Positions 9,058 through 17,762 of a DNA stretch of 64,000 nucleotides are shown here, piece after piece (position 1 is the first letter of the stretch; each line of letters starts with the position of its first letter). The notes under the pieces were generated by a model. The model was not told the DNA's origin and ran no database searches. It worked only from the letters and a program-made list of their open reading frames with translations. The translations under genes and the position numbers were made by a program. This stretch comes from Paraburkholderia fungorum. GTDB taxonomy: Bacteria > Pseudomonadota > Gammaproteobacteria > Burkholderiales > Burkholderiaceae. Where the stretch lies: contig NZ_MCAS01000068.1 of NCBI RefSeq assembly GCF_003610895.1, positions 62,001-126,000 of the forward strand, written 5' to 3'.

Positions 9058-9321
9058 TGCCTGTTCCTTCGAACGAGGGTGCTGATTGGAAATTCGAACT
9101 ACTGTCCGAGGGATTTGATCGAGGTGGGCTTTGATCTACGCTGGGTTCATTGTGGAATGCGCTCAAGCGCTATGAGTCGCTCCAGAGCCGCCCTTCGACC
9201 TGACGCGGCCTCAAGGCAGCTTCGAACATGTATCGGCCGCGCCTGCAGTGGTGTTGGCCGACGTGCGTGATCGGAGCGCGGGACTGCAGCGAAAGACTCT
9301 ACGCAGCGTGAACTTTATCTC

Positions 9322-10122
9322 CTACGCGTCAGGAACTTCGATTGTCCCTTCAAGATATTGAACGGCCTGGCCAGAGATATACACCCGGTCGTTCAGTACG
9401 CGGCAATAGAGCAGCCCGCTGCGGCGTGACGCCTGCAAGGCCACGAGTTCGGGCTTGCCCAAACGCTCGGACCAGAATGGTGCAAGCGCAGCGTGAATGG
9501 ATCCGGTCACCGGGTCTTCATCGCCGCCATTGGCAGGCCAGAAGTAGCGGGACACAAAATCGTGGTTCTCACCGCGCGCCGTCACGACCACATCGAGCGG
9601 AGCAAGCGTTGACAGCAGATTGAGGTCGGGAACAATGGATCGCACTTCGTGTTCGGTTGCGTAGACGGCGACGTAGGCTTGCTGATTTACCAGTATTTCT
9701 TGAGGCCGTATCGAAAGCCCCATCGTCAGGTTGTCGGGTATCTCGTTCAATTGCTCAGGCCGACGCTGTGGGAAGCTCATTTCAATCAGACCGTCGTCCA
9801 TACGGCGAACAGTAAGCCGACCGACTGCCTTCGCAACAAATTCGATGACTTCCAGATCGTCACATTGCTTGAAGATCACATATGCACTTGCCAGCGTGGC
9901 ATGTCCACAAAATGCGATTTCGGTGAGAGGCGAAAACCAGCGCACGTCGAACGCACCGTCAGCATTTTTCACGAAGAATGCTGTTTCGGACAGATTGTTC
10001 TCGGTAGCGATCGCCTGCATCAAGCTATCGGGCAGCCAGTGTTCGAGCGGCACCACCGCAGCGTAGTTACCCTTAAAGACTTTGTCCGAAAATGCATCGA
10101 TCTGATAGATCGGGAGTTTCAT
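9322..10122 (-). CDS. PhzF family isomerase/epimerase-like protein
   Basis: Encodes 266 residues. The PhzF family marks are present: YQIDAFSDKVFKGN at the start, NLSETAFF with the conserved Glu (~45), the FCGHATLAS turn (~70) and a GGDEDPVTGS motif near 190. Known members isomerise via general acid/base catalysis at that Glu; most orphan members have no assigned substrate. The start is fixed by CAGGAG eight bases upstream. It is a single-gene unit, so I do not infer phenazine synthesis. Confidence 0.9.
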   Translation of the reverse strand: MKLPIYQIDAFSDKVFKGNYAAVVPLEHWLPDSLMQAIATENNLSETAFFVKNADGAFDVRWFSPLTEIAFCGHATLASAYVIFKQCDDLEVIEFVAKAVGRLTVRRMDDGLIEMSFPQRRPEQLNEIPDNLTMGLSIRPQEILVNQQAYVAVYATEHEVRSIVPDLNLLSTLAPLDVVVTARGENHDFVSRYFWPANGGDEDPVTGSIHAALAPFWSERLGKPELVALQASRRSGLLYCRVLNDRVYISGQAVQYLEGTIEVPDA

Positions 10123-10599
10123 GAAATGCTCCTGTTCAAAGCGATAGGTTTGTCAGCAACCTGCAGTCCAAAGCGTTGAACACGATATCAGCCCGTTCAG
10201 TTGGCCAACATGTACAGTTTTCGATGCTGGGGAGAAAATGCAACCGTGGTCAGTGGCCATCCGCCTGAGCCGACGACGCGGGGCAGAGGCCGAGTGTGAA
10301 GGTACGTTGTCTGGCTAATGCCGATGTTAGAGTGTCCGCGTGAGCGAGCGGTCGGATGTCCGTAGGTGGTGAGCTCCGCCCGATGATGAGGGACCCAGTT
10401 CGATCCACAAGAGGCAGTCCGCTTTCTCGTTATCAGACATTCGCGGACAACGTTTCCTATTGTTCGCTCGCAGGCCACCGACTCTCCGTCTAAATCTACC
10501 ACGTCGATACAACTGATGCCGCAGCGCGAGGCCTAAACCCCGCAAGCATCTCCAGCGGCGAATGCCGGCCGCGTCCAGAACCTCCAGTCACTAAATTGC
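10123..10599. other. Gap with degraded repeat-like sequence
   Basis: 477 bases without a credible gene. The segment near 10393-10430 (GGCAGTCCGCTTTCTCG and ACATTCGCGGAC) resembles the tail of the intergenic repeats elsewhere in the window. I treat it as a decayed repeat remnant. Confidence 0.4.
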
Positions 10600-11310
10600 C
10601 TAGCCGTTCTCGCAATCGAGCTTCTTTAATCGCGGCAGTGCGTCGACGATCTTCTTCAGTTCATCAGTACGTTTCGGAAAGATGGTTCTGAACTCATCAC
10701 TTAGATAGCGTTCGACAAACTCGAAATCCCCGAACAACGTGTGAGCCAGGCATACCTGGACACCTTTCTGTTGCTCCATCTGATCGTATGGTAAGTTCTC
10801 GTGTCGCGTCGTGTAGACGGGCGGGAGTGCCTTCAAGAGCGCCTCTTCGCTTCCCAAGTCGTAGTGAGTTTCAATGAAGGAGATACCATCCTTCATCATC
10901 GCAACAAGGACAGGATATGCTTCAGAAATGTCCAGAGTGATCCCCTCGACAGCTGGTGTGGTCTTCGCCGCCGTGAGGAACGCATCCTTTTCCTCAACGA
11001 TCAGGGCACCAAGCCGCAGATGTGCTGGCATGTGAACCAGCGCATGCGCGATCACCTGGAAATTGACTATCGATGTCTCTCGGACCGCCCCAAACAATTG
11101 CTTTGACAATCTCATCGCGCGCTTGTTATTTAAAGTCACACCGGGTTGCAGTGGTGTCGTACCTCGTTCGAATCCGAAACCTGGGTGCACGATCAAATCG
11201 GTGTGTTTCAAAGACTTGTTCTTAAATTGACCGGAAGAGAATTTCCAACCGGAGAACTCGTTTGCGACAATGTTGCAGATATCGTAGAGATCGCTTTTGA
11301 ATGTGCTCAC
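10600..11310 (-). CDS. Hypothetical protein
   Basis: Encodes 236 residues from a GTG start. It is soluble, mixed alpha/beta and acidic, with no domain I recognise. There is no signal peptide and no metal or nucleotide motif. Codon use and length support a real gene. Its setting among small immunity-like genes suggests it may be another orphan immunity-type protein, but nothing in the sequence proves it. Confidence 0.7.
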   Translation of the reverse strand: MSTFKSDLYDICNIVANEFSGWKFSSGQFKNKSLKHTDLIVHPGFGFERGTTPLQPGVTLNNKRAMRLSKQLFGAVRETSIVNFQVIAHALVHMPAHLRLGALIVEEKDAFLTAAKTTPAVEGITLDISEAYPVLVAMMKDGISFIETHYDLGSEEALLKALPPVYTTRHENLPYDQMEQQKGVQVCLAHTLFGDFEFVERYLSDEFRTIFPKRTDELKKIVDALPRLKKLDCENG

Positions 11311-11383
11311 GTCTAAAGTCCGAAACGTTGAAATTCCAATACATTCGTAATTTAAGTGCGATTGGCGGTTCGACTACGAGTCG

Positions 11384-11545
11384 GATTGTCAGTGATTTCT
11401 GCGTAGTTGTCGAAGGACTGCTCTTGGCCGGTCACTGCCTCATGTAAACGGCATGGACCGGCCGATCCTTCGCTGCCGCAATCGGCCCCTCCCGACCCAC
11501 AGCGGTCCTTCAGTCCACTTCAAAGCGGTCACTCGTTCCTTCGTA
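11384..11545 (+). repeat. Intergenic repeat, type B copy 2 (full)
   Basis: Head ATTGTCAGTGATT, core GTCGAAGGACTGCTCTTGGCCGG, middle block CGACCCACAGCGGTCCTTC and tail AAAGCGGTCACTCGTTC are all present in the same order as in copies at 1480 and 14461. It ends about 30 bases from the stop of the next gene. Confidence 0.7.
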
Positions 11546-11575
11546 GCCGAGCGACGTCAACACAAAGTCGTCCGG

Positions 11576-12163
11576 CTAGATATCGGTCAACCATCCCTCC
11601 ATCCTCATTCGCTCACGAACCGTCTCCGCGCGCCAAGTCGTCAAGACGTCGCGGGCAGTGTGGTAGGCCCTGTCAGAGAGCCAAGGTTTGACTGACTCAA
11701 ACCGTTCCAACCAGAACCGTCCTGCGGTGGATGGAGCGTCCGCCTGATGCAATGCGCTATCGACGATATTTGCTGCTTCCAGTTCCAAAAGTGCAGCGAA
11801 CGTCGGTTCATCAAGTTCCGCGCGGGTTCCAAGGGATGGAAGAGGAACCGAGTAAGAACCGGCCGCTTGGGCAGAGAAGAGCGCATGACGATCTGCCAGG
11901 CAAAAGAGATAGACAAGCGCCTCGGCCTCTTCGCCAATGATCTCCCGTATCTCTGGGCGTCGCTCCAGTGAGACGGCTCTTTCACGAAACTCTTCAGTCC
12001 CATAGATACTGTGAAAGGCACCGGCTGCAACTAGAGCGCGTGGGCTGCCCCATGTCTTAAGCCATCTGCTGGTCTCGACAAGATGCGATGTGAGCGGTCT
12101 TCCAAAATGAAAGATCTGATCGGTGCCGAACTTGCGGACTTCGCGTTGTAGTTGCTCAAGCAT
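11576..12163 (-). CDS. DUF6817-like (HD-fold-like) protein
   Basis: Encodes 195 residues from ATG 12163. The core contains HLVETSRWLKTWG, AGAFHSIYGTEEF and a later CLADRHALF. These His/Asp elements resemble the DUF6817 family and HD-type helical metal-binding proteins. A longer frame extends to 12316, but those extra codons read through an intergenic repeat copy (12192-12315), so the shorter start is preferred; GAGGGG lies just upstream of it. Function is unknown. If the His residues bind metal it could be a hydrolase. Confidence 0.75.
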   Translation of the reverse strand: MLEQLQREVRKFGTDQIFHFGRPLTSHLVETSRWLKTWGSPRALVAAGAFHSIYGTEEFRERAVSLERRPEIREIIGEEAEALVYLFCLADRHALFSAQAAGSYSVPLPSLGTRAELDEPTFAALLELEAANIVDSALHQADAPSTAGRFWLERFESVKPWLSDRAYHTARDVLTTWRAETVRERMRMEGWLTDI

Positions 12164-12191
12164 GAGCCCCCTCATGGTCAACGGTGCTGAA

Positions 12192-12315
12192 TTGTTAACG
12201 ATCCAACCCAACCTGTCGGACGTCTCAAAGTGGCCGAACTCTGCCGGATAGCGCGCGACCCACCTCGACCCCGAGCGATCAATCGCCCCGCCGTAAAGCA
12301 GCCGTTCATGGCGCA
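12192..12315 (+). repeat. Intergenic repeat, type B copy 3 (full)
   Basis: Contains AATTGTTAACGATC, GTCGGACG, AGTGGCCGAACTC, GCGCGACCCACCTCGACC and AAAGCAGCCGTTCATGG in the family's order. The next gene's stop codon (12306) falls within its tail. Confidence 0.65.
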
Positions 12316-12668
12316 AATGAGGGAACGCTTTTGTTATCTACACGACGGATGCTTACCACGCGGGCTGGAAACTCCTTCATGTGTTGAACCTCAACGGTCT
12401 CGCCGACGTGGACTGACAGAGTGGTCGGCGTGGAGATGGGGCCATCTGCGAGTTGAACGGTAATTGACTCGCGACCAAGCGCGATGACCTTGCCTGACTC
12501 GGTGACCGTCGGCTGCGACCTGAATTCCCGCATTTGCTGCCCAGGCAAGACATCAAACACATAGGTAATCGCCGCGATTGCCGATATGAGAACCACAACT
12601 GCCCGCTTGTTCCCCCACAGTACATCAATCCAGAGGCTCAAATTAAACAAACGATCTCGCTTAACCAT
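12306..12668 (-). CDS. Small single-pass membrane protein
   Basis: Encodes 120 residues starting at ATG 12668. A single hydrophobic helix at ~18-38 (AVVVLISAIAAITYVFDVL) follows a basic N-terminus, leaving an extracytoplasmic beta-rich tail. The start overlaps the stop of the upstream gene (ATGGTTAA), which indicates coupled translation with the EF-Tu domain III-like protein. No known domain was recognised. Confidence 0.7.
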   Translation of the reverse strand: MVKRDRLFNLSLWIDVLWGNKRAVVVLISAIAAITYVFDVLPGQQMREFRSQPTVTESGKVIALGRESITVQLADGPISTPTTLSVHVGETVEVQHMKEFPARVVSIRRVDNKSVPSFAP

Positions 12669-12999
12669 TTGTGCGTAGTCCAAGCAGTGGATTGAGTATT
12701 TGCAGAACGTCGGCAACGCCGACAACTCTTGACCCCTCAGCTACTTCAATACGTCGGTCAATCCAAAATGTATGTGGATAAGCCTCAGGTGAAAGGAGCC
12801 ACACCTCTGCCTTGCACTGCTGCCCTGTGCAGACACCCGTTGCGTCTACGAACTCGTGGTGAGCGGAAGACCAGTAATCGGCACGCACCTTGTAGATTGG
12901 GCGGTAGCCTGAAATGACCTCCTTCAATGAACCATCTGATCTATGAGCCGTTAAAGAGAAGTCCACTATCAGGTCGGCTTGACGGGGCGGGCGAACCAT
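12661..12999 (-). CDS. Standalone EF-Tu domain III-like protein
   Basis: Encodes 112 residues. The sequence tracks the C-terminal beta-barrel of EF-Tu: SGYRPIYKVRADYW corresponds to the GYRPQFYFRT strand, then an AEVWLLSP strand and IEVAEGSRVVGVADVLQIL in place of the FAIREGGRTVGAGVV strand. No GTPase domain is present. Short proteins of this type are known only as hypothetical EF-Tu-like proteins. It overlaps the next gene by eight bases, so the two products are probably made together. Confidence 0.7.
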   Translation of the reverse strand: MVRPPRQADLIVDFSLTAHRSDGSLKEVISGYRPIYKVRADYWSSAHHEFVDATGVCTGQQCKAEVWLLSPEAYPHTFWIDRRIEVAEGSRVVGVADVLQILNPLLGLRTNG

Positions 13000-13036
13000 A
13001 CGTTTTATGTGTGCGTGGCCTGAGACCTAGGAAAAC

Positions 13037-13110
13037 TGATTGTCCACATTTAACTCGTTCAGTCGAACGGCTGTTCCTGGCCGCAATCAGCCTGATCGAG
13101 CGGTCACCAA
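13037..13110 (+). repeat. Intergenic repeat, type B copy 4 (partial)
   Basis: Head ATTGTCCACATT, core GTCGAACGGCTGTTCCTGGCCGC and a CGAGCGGTCACC tail; the middle block is missing. The 3' end of the next gene (stop at 13087) runs into this copy, so its last residues are repeat-encoded. Confidence 0.65.
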
Positions 13111-13575
13111 GTTGCCTGATTTTACCGTCTCAAGGTGGTGCCGGATTTTGCTCCCCCGATACCAACCTACGAAGGTATATAAAGCGCCAAACCCGAATGC
13201 CAAGTCCATCCCTATCGCTAGCCCATGCTCGCCTCGGCCCCAAGACCAAAAAGAAGCGCCCAACACGAGTACGATGAGAAATAGACTGCCAAATAGAAGT
13301 GCAGAGAATCGCAACGAAGAAGTTGAGGGGGCGCCCTCAATCCGACCAGTTTGATGGTCGATCCAACCCTCCAGCGTCTGCCAATTGCCGGCCTCCCCAA
13401 GCAGGGCGGTAACCGTCATTTTCGGTTCCACGCAAACTTTCCCACCAATTTGCACCGCATATTCATGCCGGCCATTCGCAACAAAATTGAATATAGTAAC
13501 TGGTCCGAATTTCGTCACCGCGTGGGTTAGCGCTGAAACATCATCGAATGTCACGGTAGTTTCGTGGAAGTTCAT
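13087..13575 (-). CDS. Membrane protein of unknown function
   Basis: Encodes 162 residues. The N-terminal ~95 residues are soluble. Two hydrophobic helices follow (LLFGSLFLIVLVLGASFW near 90-108 and AIGMDLAFGFGALYTFVGWY near 118-137). The final residues after SGNL are encoded inside a type B repeat, so the original stop may have been replaced when the repeat arrived. No family was recognised. The position among orphan immunity-like genes is the only context. Confidence 0.7.
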   Translation of the reverse strand: MNFHETTVTFDDVSALTHAVTKFGPVTIFNFVANGRHEYAVQIGGKVCVEPKMTVTALLGEAGNWQTLEGWIDHQTGRIEGAPSTSSLRFSALLFGSLFLIVLVLGASFWSWGRGEHGLAIGMDLAFGFGALYTFVGWYRGSKIRHHLETVKSGNLVTARSG

Positions 13576-13611
13576 TTTTCTTGGTCTACGTAAGCGAGGA
13601 CATCGAAACCA

Positions 13612-13700
13612 ATTGTCAACGATTCACCGCAGGTCGTCGAGCGACTGTTTCTGGCCGAACCCGGACTATTGGCATTGCGCGAGCGCGCCCGCAGTCATGC
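13612..13700 (+). repeat. Intergenic repeat, type B copy 5 (partial)
   Basis: Head AATTGTCAACGATTCACCGC and core GTCGAGCGACTGTTTCTGGCC are clear; the tail is degraded. It abuts the stop codon of the next gene at 13695. Confidence 0.6.
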
Positions 13701-14381
13701 GGTGCAGATGGCTTCGGTCAGCAGTTTGCTGAGGCGTATCGAAACCGGATCTTCCGGCGACCGCCGTGCCAGAAAGCGGTCCAGCTCCCGACGTGCGCCA
13801 GCTACGTCGCCGCCCCTTGCGAGCACGAACGCAAGCGCGATGGGATGCTGGACGTAGTTGTAGAATCCCAAGCCCCCTGTCGACAGATAGCCTCGCAGCC
13901 ATTCGAATGCCGCAACAACATCCTCGATCGAATTGACCCGTCGCCAAAACTCGTCTGCGCGCGCGACTGCCTTATCGACGATCGCTGCCGACCTTTGAAC
14001 GACAATATTCTCTCCGCGAATAAGACTAACGTCCAAGACCCTGTCGCGCGCGTCGACAGCGAGATCAAACATCGCAGATTTATTGGTTCGATGCCATCGA
14101 ACAGAGCTACCCGATACGTGCGGGACAAAGTCAAAGGACAGGCCCCATCGTGGCGCTATTACGCCGCCTTTCCATGCCTGAAATGCAAACATCTGCCGTA
14201 TGGGCGTTCCATCAAATCGTACCCACTTTAGCGGTGCCACTGCCTCAAATCCCCTCCCGTCTAAAGCCGCATCAACAATGGGGGAGATCACTCGATGCGC
14301 AGCCTCCAAAGTCACGATCTCGAATGGTTCAGCCTTGTGAGTATCTTTGCGAGCGCGCTCAAACCACTTGCTGATGCCCAT
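13695..14381 (-). CDS. DUF4304-like hypothetical protein
   Basis: Encodes 228 residues from ATG 14381 (MGISKWFERARK). The first half has the layout of DUF4304-type proteins: a helix, a GRGFEAVAPLKWVR strand-turn and a WGLSFDFVPH strand. The second half is helical. The frame is open further upstream to 14819, but that part overlaps a type B repeat and the opposite-strand gene at 14634 and looks non-coding. DUF4304 proteins occur among contact-toxin immunity candidates; function remains unproven. Confidence 0.7.
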   Translation of the reverse strand: MGISKWFERARKDTHKAEPFEIVTLEAAHRVISPIVDAALDGRGFEAVAPLKWVRFDGTPIRQMFAFQAWKGGVIAPRWGLSFDFVPHVSGSSVRWHRTNKSAMFDLAVDARDRVLDVSLIRGENIVVQRSAAIVDKAVARADEFWRRVNSIEDVVAAFEWLRGYLSTGGLGFYNYVQHPIALAFVLARGGDVAGARRELDRFLARRSPEDPVSIRLSKLLTEAICTA

Positions 14382-14460
14382 TGTCGCAACGCCTTGTCTG
14401 GAGAGGAAAACAGTCGCTATTGGCCGGAGTTGACCGGGAGTGGCCGACATTTTATGCTTG

Positions 14461-14557
14461 CAATTGTCGACGATCTGTACACCGCTGTCGAACGTCCGTT
14501 CCTGGCCGAACTTCAGCGCTCGACCCACAACGGTCCCTTGCGCTTCCAGTAAGCGGT
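14461..14557 (+). repeat. Intergenic repeat, type B copy 6 (full, reference)
   Basis: The cleanest copy: CAATTGTCGACGATC head, GTCGAACGTCCGTTCC then TGGCCGAAC core, CGACCCACAACGGTCC middle, GTAAGCGGTCATTC tail. It lies between the divergent starts of the genes at 14381 and 14634. Confidence 0.75.
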
Positions 14558-14633
14558 CATTCAAAACGCACAAGACAATCGCTAGATCGCTGTCCTGATA
14601 CGATCGGGCGCATCGACTTCTCAGAGGCCAACG

Positions 14634-14966
14634 ATGGACTGGAACAAGATATATGGCAAAGTGTTTCACGACGATGCTGGCGAAGAATACGGGGTTATCC
14701 GGACGCTTCCACAAGGCGACCGAAATGAGCTTTTCAGCTCGTCCTTCAAGCCATTTGCCGTCGATGACTGCGGGAACTACTTCCTTCGCACCGACGATGG
14801 CGTCTCTTTTTGGGACCACGAAACGGGCAACGTCACAAGGCTCGCAGCATCCGAAAACGCGTTTATCGACCGACTTACCGAGCCGCGGCCAGTCACGCTA
14901 GAGGAAGGGCAAGTGCGACGCGCGTGGATTGACCCTGACTTCTTGAAACGCCTGAACAAGAAGTGA
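14634..14966 (+). CDS. SMI1/KNR4 (SUKH)-like protein
   Basis: Encodes 110 residues. FKPFAVDDCGNYFLRTDDGV followed by FWDHETG matches the central strand pattern of the SUKH superfamily, whose bacterial members are mostly immunity proteins that neutralise secreted nuclease-type toxins in the cytoplasm. The protein is shorter than typical SUKH domains, starting close to the core. No cognate toxin gene lies in the window, so it would be an orphan immunity gene. Confidence 0.7.
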   Translation: MDWNKIYGKVFHDDAGEEYGVIRTLPQGDRNELFSSSFKPFAVDDCGNYFLRTDDGVSFWDHETGNVTRLAASENAFIDRLTEPRPVTLEEGQVRRAWIDPDFLKRLNKK

Positions 14967-15018
14967 GGCTGACCGGTCGCTTGTGGCCGCCTGCCGTCGC
15001 CTTTGGTCTCGTCCGTGC

Positions 15019-15414
15019 TTACCACCAACGGTCGAAATCGGCGAACTTACGGTGAACCACCGCAAGATCGTCACGATGAAGTGGCGCCTGAATCATCGTT
15101 TTACAGACCATTCCAGTTAGATGAGCCCTTGATCCTTCAAAAGACACCTGACAGCTGATCGCTGACTTCAAAATACGCAGCGCAACTCTGCGGTCCATAT
15201 CAACCAATTCTGGATCTAAGCAATCATTGGAGGCCAGTCCGCGTAAGAACGAATCCCAAGCCGAGCAGGATATCCATACATGATCGCGATACTCCAGCCT
15301 TTGCTCGAATTGGTCTGCTTTCACGGCGACAGTGCATTGCATTGAGGGGAGACGTTCGTCTATTCCCACAACGTCAATGACGACGCTGAACGGATCTTGA
15401 AGAGCGATTCTCAT
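15019..15414 (-). CDS. WapI-immunity-like hypothetical protein
   Basis: Encodes 131 residues. The pattern of an N-terminal beta-hairpin, then WDSFLRGLAS, a beta-rich middle and a C-terminal VHRKFADFDRWW resembles small immunity proteins of the WapI/DUF-type family, which share a W..F...L helix followed by strands. It is convergent with the SUKH-like gene. The assignment rests on pattern only, so confidence in function is low, but the frame itself looks real. Confidence 0.6.
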   Translation of the reverse strand: MRIALQDPFSVVIDVVGIDERLPSMQCTVAVKADQFEQRLEYRDHVWISCSAWDSFLRGLASNDCLDPELVDMDRRVALRILKSAISCQVSFEGSRAHLTGMVCKTMIQAPLHRDDLAVVHRKFADFDRWW

Positions 15415-15451
15415 GCGACTTAGGGCCTCAGGTCTGGTATAGGACGACAGC

Positions 15452-15520
15452 TATTGTCAACCATTTAGCCTCGATCGGTGATTGGCCGCTCGTGGCCGCA
15501 CAGGGACGAACGGAGAGCAT
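15452..15520 (+). repeat. Intergenic repeat, type B copy 7 (partial)
   Basis: Head ATTGTCAACCATTTAG and core GATTGGCCGCTCGTGGCCGC, then GGACGAACGG. It lies at the left of a 450-base gap (15415-15864) in which I see no credible gene. Confidence 0.5.
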
Positions 15521-15864
15521 CGCAGGTTTGCCGAACTCCACCTGATACGACTGGCTGTGCGCGACCCTGAACAGTCTCTCAGCGTTCTCGTCAACGGACG
15601 GTCGGGCGCAACAAATTTCCATCCTGCACTGACGCAGCCACCCACTCAACTTCTTCCGGGATGTCGATATAATGATTTTGCGGCGAGGGGACGGACACCC
15701 CGCAAGGGGAACCAGAGGGTAATGCTGACCGCGCCCAGGGCCTTGGGCACCGTCTGCGTAATAGTCAGGCGCAGACCTTGCCTCGCTGCACATCTACAAC
15801 ACGACGCGGGTCTTGAATCGAACCGATACGCCGAGACTACAGCAAAGGGCCGGGGGCGGAGAGT

Positions 15865-16275
15865 ATGGCAATGAAAGACAAGGTCATCGCAGTCATTCTC
15901 ACCGTCCACGGATTGTTGGGCGCTGTCTGGACTTTGTGGATTGCATCCACTCACGGCAATCCCCCGCTTTTTCTGATCAGCAATCTAACGTTAGCGGTCG
16001 CAGGTGCAACCGCGGGTTTTGGTTGTCTTAAGGAAAAGCGCTGGGCGGCTTATCTAGGGCTGTGTTTCTGGGCAATCCAGATAGTCCACGTACTGACTCC
16101 TCATTTTCAGTTTTCGTTCACTCTAGGCTTCAACGCTGTTCTGTCTGCCGTCTGGTACGGCTTTGGTCAAATAGGCGTGAACGTGTTTGCACTCGTCATG
16201 CTGGTCTGGCTCACCCACAGGATTAGCTCACCCGACAGTTCGTTTCATGGGTCAGACGCCACTGTTACTGTCTGA
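15865..16275 (+). CDS. Four-helix inner-membrane protein
   Basis: Encodes 136 residues almost entirely made of hydrophobic helices (VIAVILTVHGLLGAVWTLW, LTLAVAGATAGFGCL, YLGLCFWAIQIVHVL, VNVFALVMLVWLT). It has no transporter signature I recognise. A GGAGAG site precedes the ATG at 15865. A type B repeat follows its stop, as with neighbouring small genes. It could be a membrane-localised immunity protein, but this is a guess from context. Confidence 0.7.
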   Translation: MAMKDKVIAVILTVHGLLGAVWTLWIASTHGNPPLFLISNLTLAVAGATAGFGCLKEKRWAAYLGLCFWAIQIVHVLTPHFQFSFTLGFNAVLSAVWYGFGQIGVNVFALVMLVWLTHRISSPDSSFHGSDATVTV

Positions 16276-16407
16276 GTTATTTCCGATGTCCATAAGCCGC
16301 AAGAGACATGCGCGTTTATCCAAGGCCCACGGTGCTGGACAAAACCTAATGCGAATTGACTGTAATACTTGCCAAGCAAAGTCAAAGGGAATGGCCTCGC
16401 AGTTCGA

Positions 16408-16530
16408 TCGTTGACAATCGACCACTCGATGTCGAACGGCCGAGACTGGCCCAACGCCGTCTCATGCGACCGGCAGCACGCGACCCAGCACGGTCAGTCA
16501 CCGCCCTTCATCGCAAGCGGCTGCTTTGAC
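16408..16530 (+). repeat. Intergenic repeat, type B copy 8 (full)
   Basis: Head GTTGACAATCGACC, core GTCGAACGGCCGAGACTGGCCC, middle CGACCCAGCACGGTCAGTC, tail CGCAAGCGGCTGCTTTG. The rest of the 487-base gap up to 16762 has no recognisable gene. Confidence 0.6.
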
Positions 16531-16762
16531 GGTGCGATGAGACATTGCGACGTCCCCTTCGATAACCTCGGTTAACGATTCATGGCCCGCAGTTCAGTTA
16601 TATCTGAAGGCTGAGTTGGGACCACAGCAGCTTGAACCTGAGGGTGTTTTGCTTCACCGTCTTCACCCGACAAGTTTCAACATGTCCAGCGCAGTACCGT
16701 CCAAGGGCGGACGAACGAATTGCGAACTGACCAGCTCAGTTCGCGATCGTAGCGCCAGGGAT

Positions 16763-17530
16763 TCAAACGCCGTACAGGCGTGGTGAGACGCCAAGTGCCT
16801 TTTTGAACATCGTGGAAAACGCCGCCGGACTGTCGTACCCCAATTCCAGAGCCACCGTCGTGACGGACGTTCCCGATGCCAGGAGCGTCAATGCATGCGT
16901 CAGACATGCCTGCTGCCGCCACGCCACGAAACTCAGGTTGGTCTCCGCACGAAACAGTCGCGTGAACGCGCGGCGGCTCATATGCAGGTCAGCACTCCAC
17001 TGGTCTGTGGTCTCACAGACACGCGGTTTGAGCAGAAACCGCTGACAGCGTTCGGCGAGAGCCCGATGCTCCGGATACTGGAGCGACAGCGGCAACACCT
17101 CAAGACGCAGCACCTCATGATGAATCAAGGCCATCAGTGCACTGGCCCGAGTACCTGGCGCGTAGTCAACAGGAAGATCTAACGCGTCAGCGATGAGAAG
17201 GCGCAGTAAGGGTGGAATCGCGACCACCTGTGCCTCCGCTGGCATTGCCGTCGTCTTACCTGGCTCCAGATACAGACTCTGCATCTGCACGGATCCGACG
17301 GCCCGCACGCTGTGCTCGATTTTCGGTGGAATCCACATGCCATGCCGCGGCGGCATCACCCAGGATCCACGCGATGTCGTCATCACGAGCGTGCCCGAGG
17401 TACCGCATAACAGCAGACCGCGCCGGTGGGAGTGCGGCGGAATAACGTGGCCATCAGGGTAGTCATTCCCCACGGCAATAATCGACGCTGCGGCGTCATC
17501 AACAGCGTCGATCAGCATGTGGCGTACCAT
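16763..17530 (-). CDS. AraC family transcriptional regulator
   Basis: Encodes 255 residues. An N-terminal cupin-like sensor (HVIPPHSHRRGLLLCGTSGT, PPRHGMWIPP) is followed by a C-terminal AraC double helix-turn-helix (MSRRAFTRLFRAETNLSF, then VTTVALELGYDSPAAFSTMF). The length and cupin resemble the short AraC class such as YdeC/NimR-type exporter regulators. The gene is divergent from the cystathionine beta-lyase gene and probably regulates it or itself. Confidence 0.9.
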   Translation of the reverse strand: MVRHMLIDAVDDAAASIIAVGNDYPDGHVIPPHSHRRGLLLCGTSGTLVMTTSRGSWVMPPRHGMWIPPKIEHSVRAVGSVQMQSLYLEPGKTTAMPAEAQVVAIPPLLRLLIADALDLPVDYAPGTRASALMALIHHEVLRLEVLPLSLQYPEHRALAERCQRFLLKPRVCETTDQWSADLHMSRRAFTRLFRAETNLSFVAWRQQACLTHALTLLASGTSVTTVALELGYDSPAAFSTMFKKALGVSPRLYGV

Positions 17531-17707
17531 GGCCCACTCTCGTATAAAGCTGGCCCGACTGCGAAAGTAGGCCCTTGCAGGAGAGCCTATTATTGCACGC
17601 ACATTCACCCCTCGACGCACTCCCTGACGTCCAGATCTCGAAGTCACACGGTGCAAAATCCATCACTTGCGATCGCGATCGGCTCTTCGTTGCCCAGTGT
17701 CCCCGTA

Positions 17708-17721
17708 ACCCGTATTCGGGT
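17708..17721. promoter_or_regulatory. Palindrome upstream of the beta-lyase gene
   Basis: ACCCG-TATT-CGGGT, a perfect 5-4-5 inverted repeat, 41 bases before the ATG at 17763 and inside the araC/metC intergenic region. It may be an operator; which protein binds is unknown. Confidence 0.35.
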
Positions 17722-17762
17722 ACAGAACCTGAAATCGGACCACTCCTGAAGATACAGAACTT

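Noticed and set aside
10600..16530. Chromosomal integron with attC sites
   Set aside because: Repeats separate small genes as in a cassette array, but genes lie on both strands, no integrase is present, and the repeats lack the paired core sites and simple dyad of attC.
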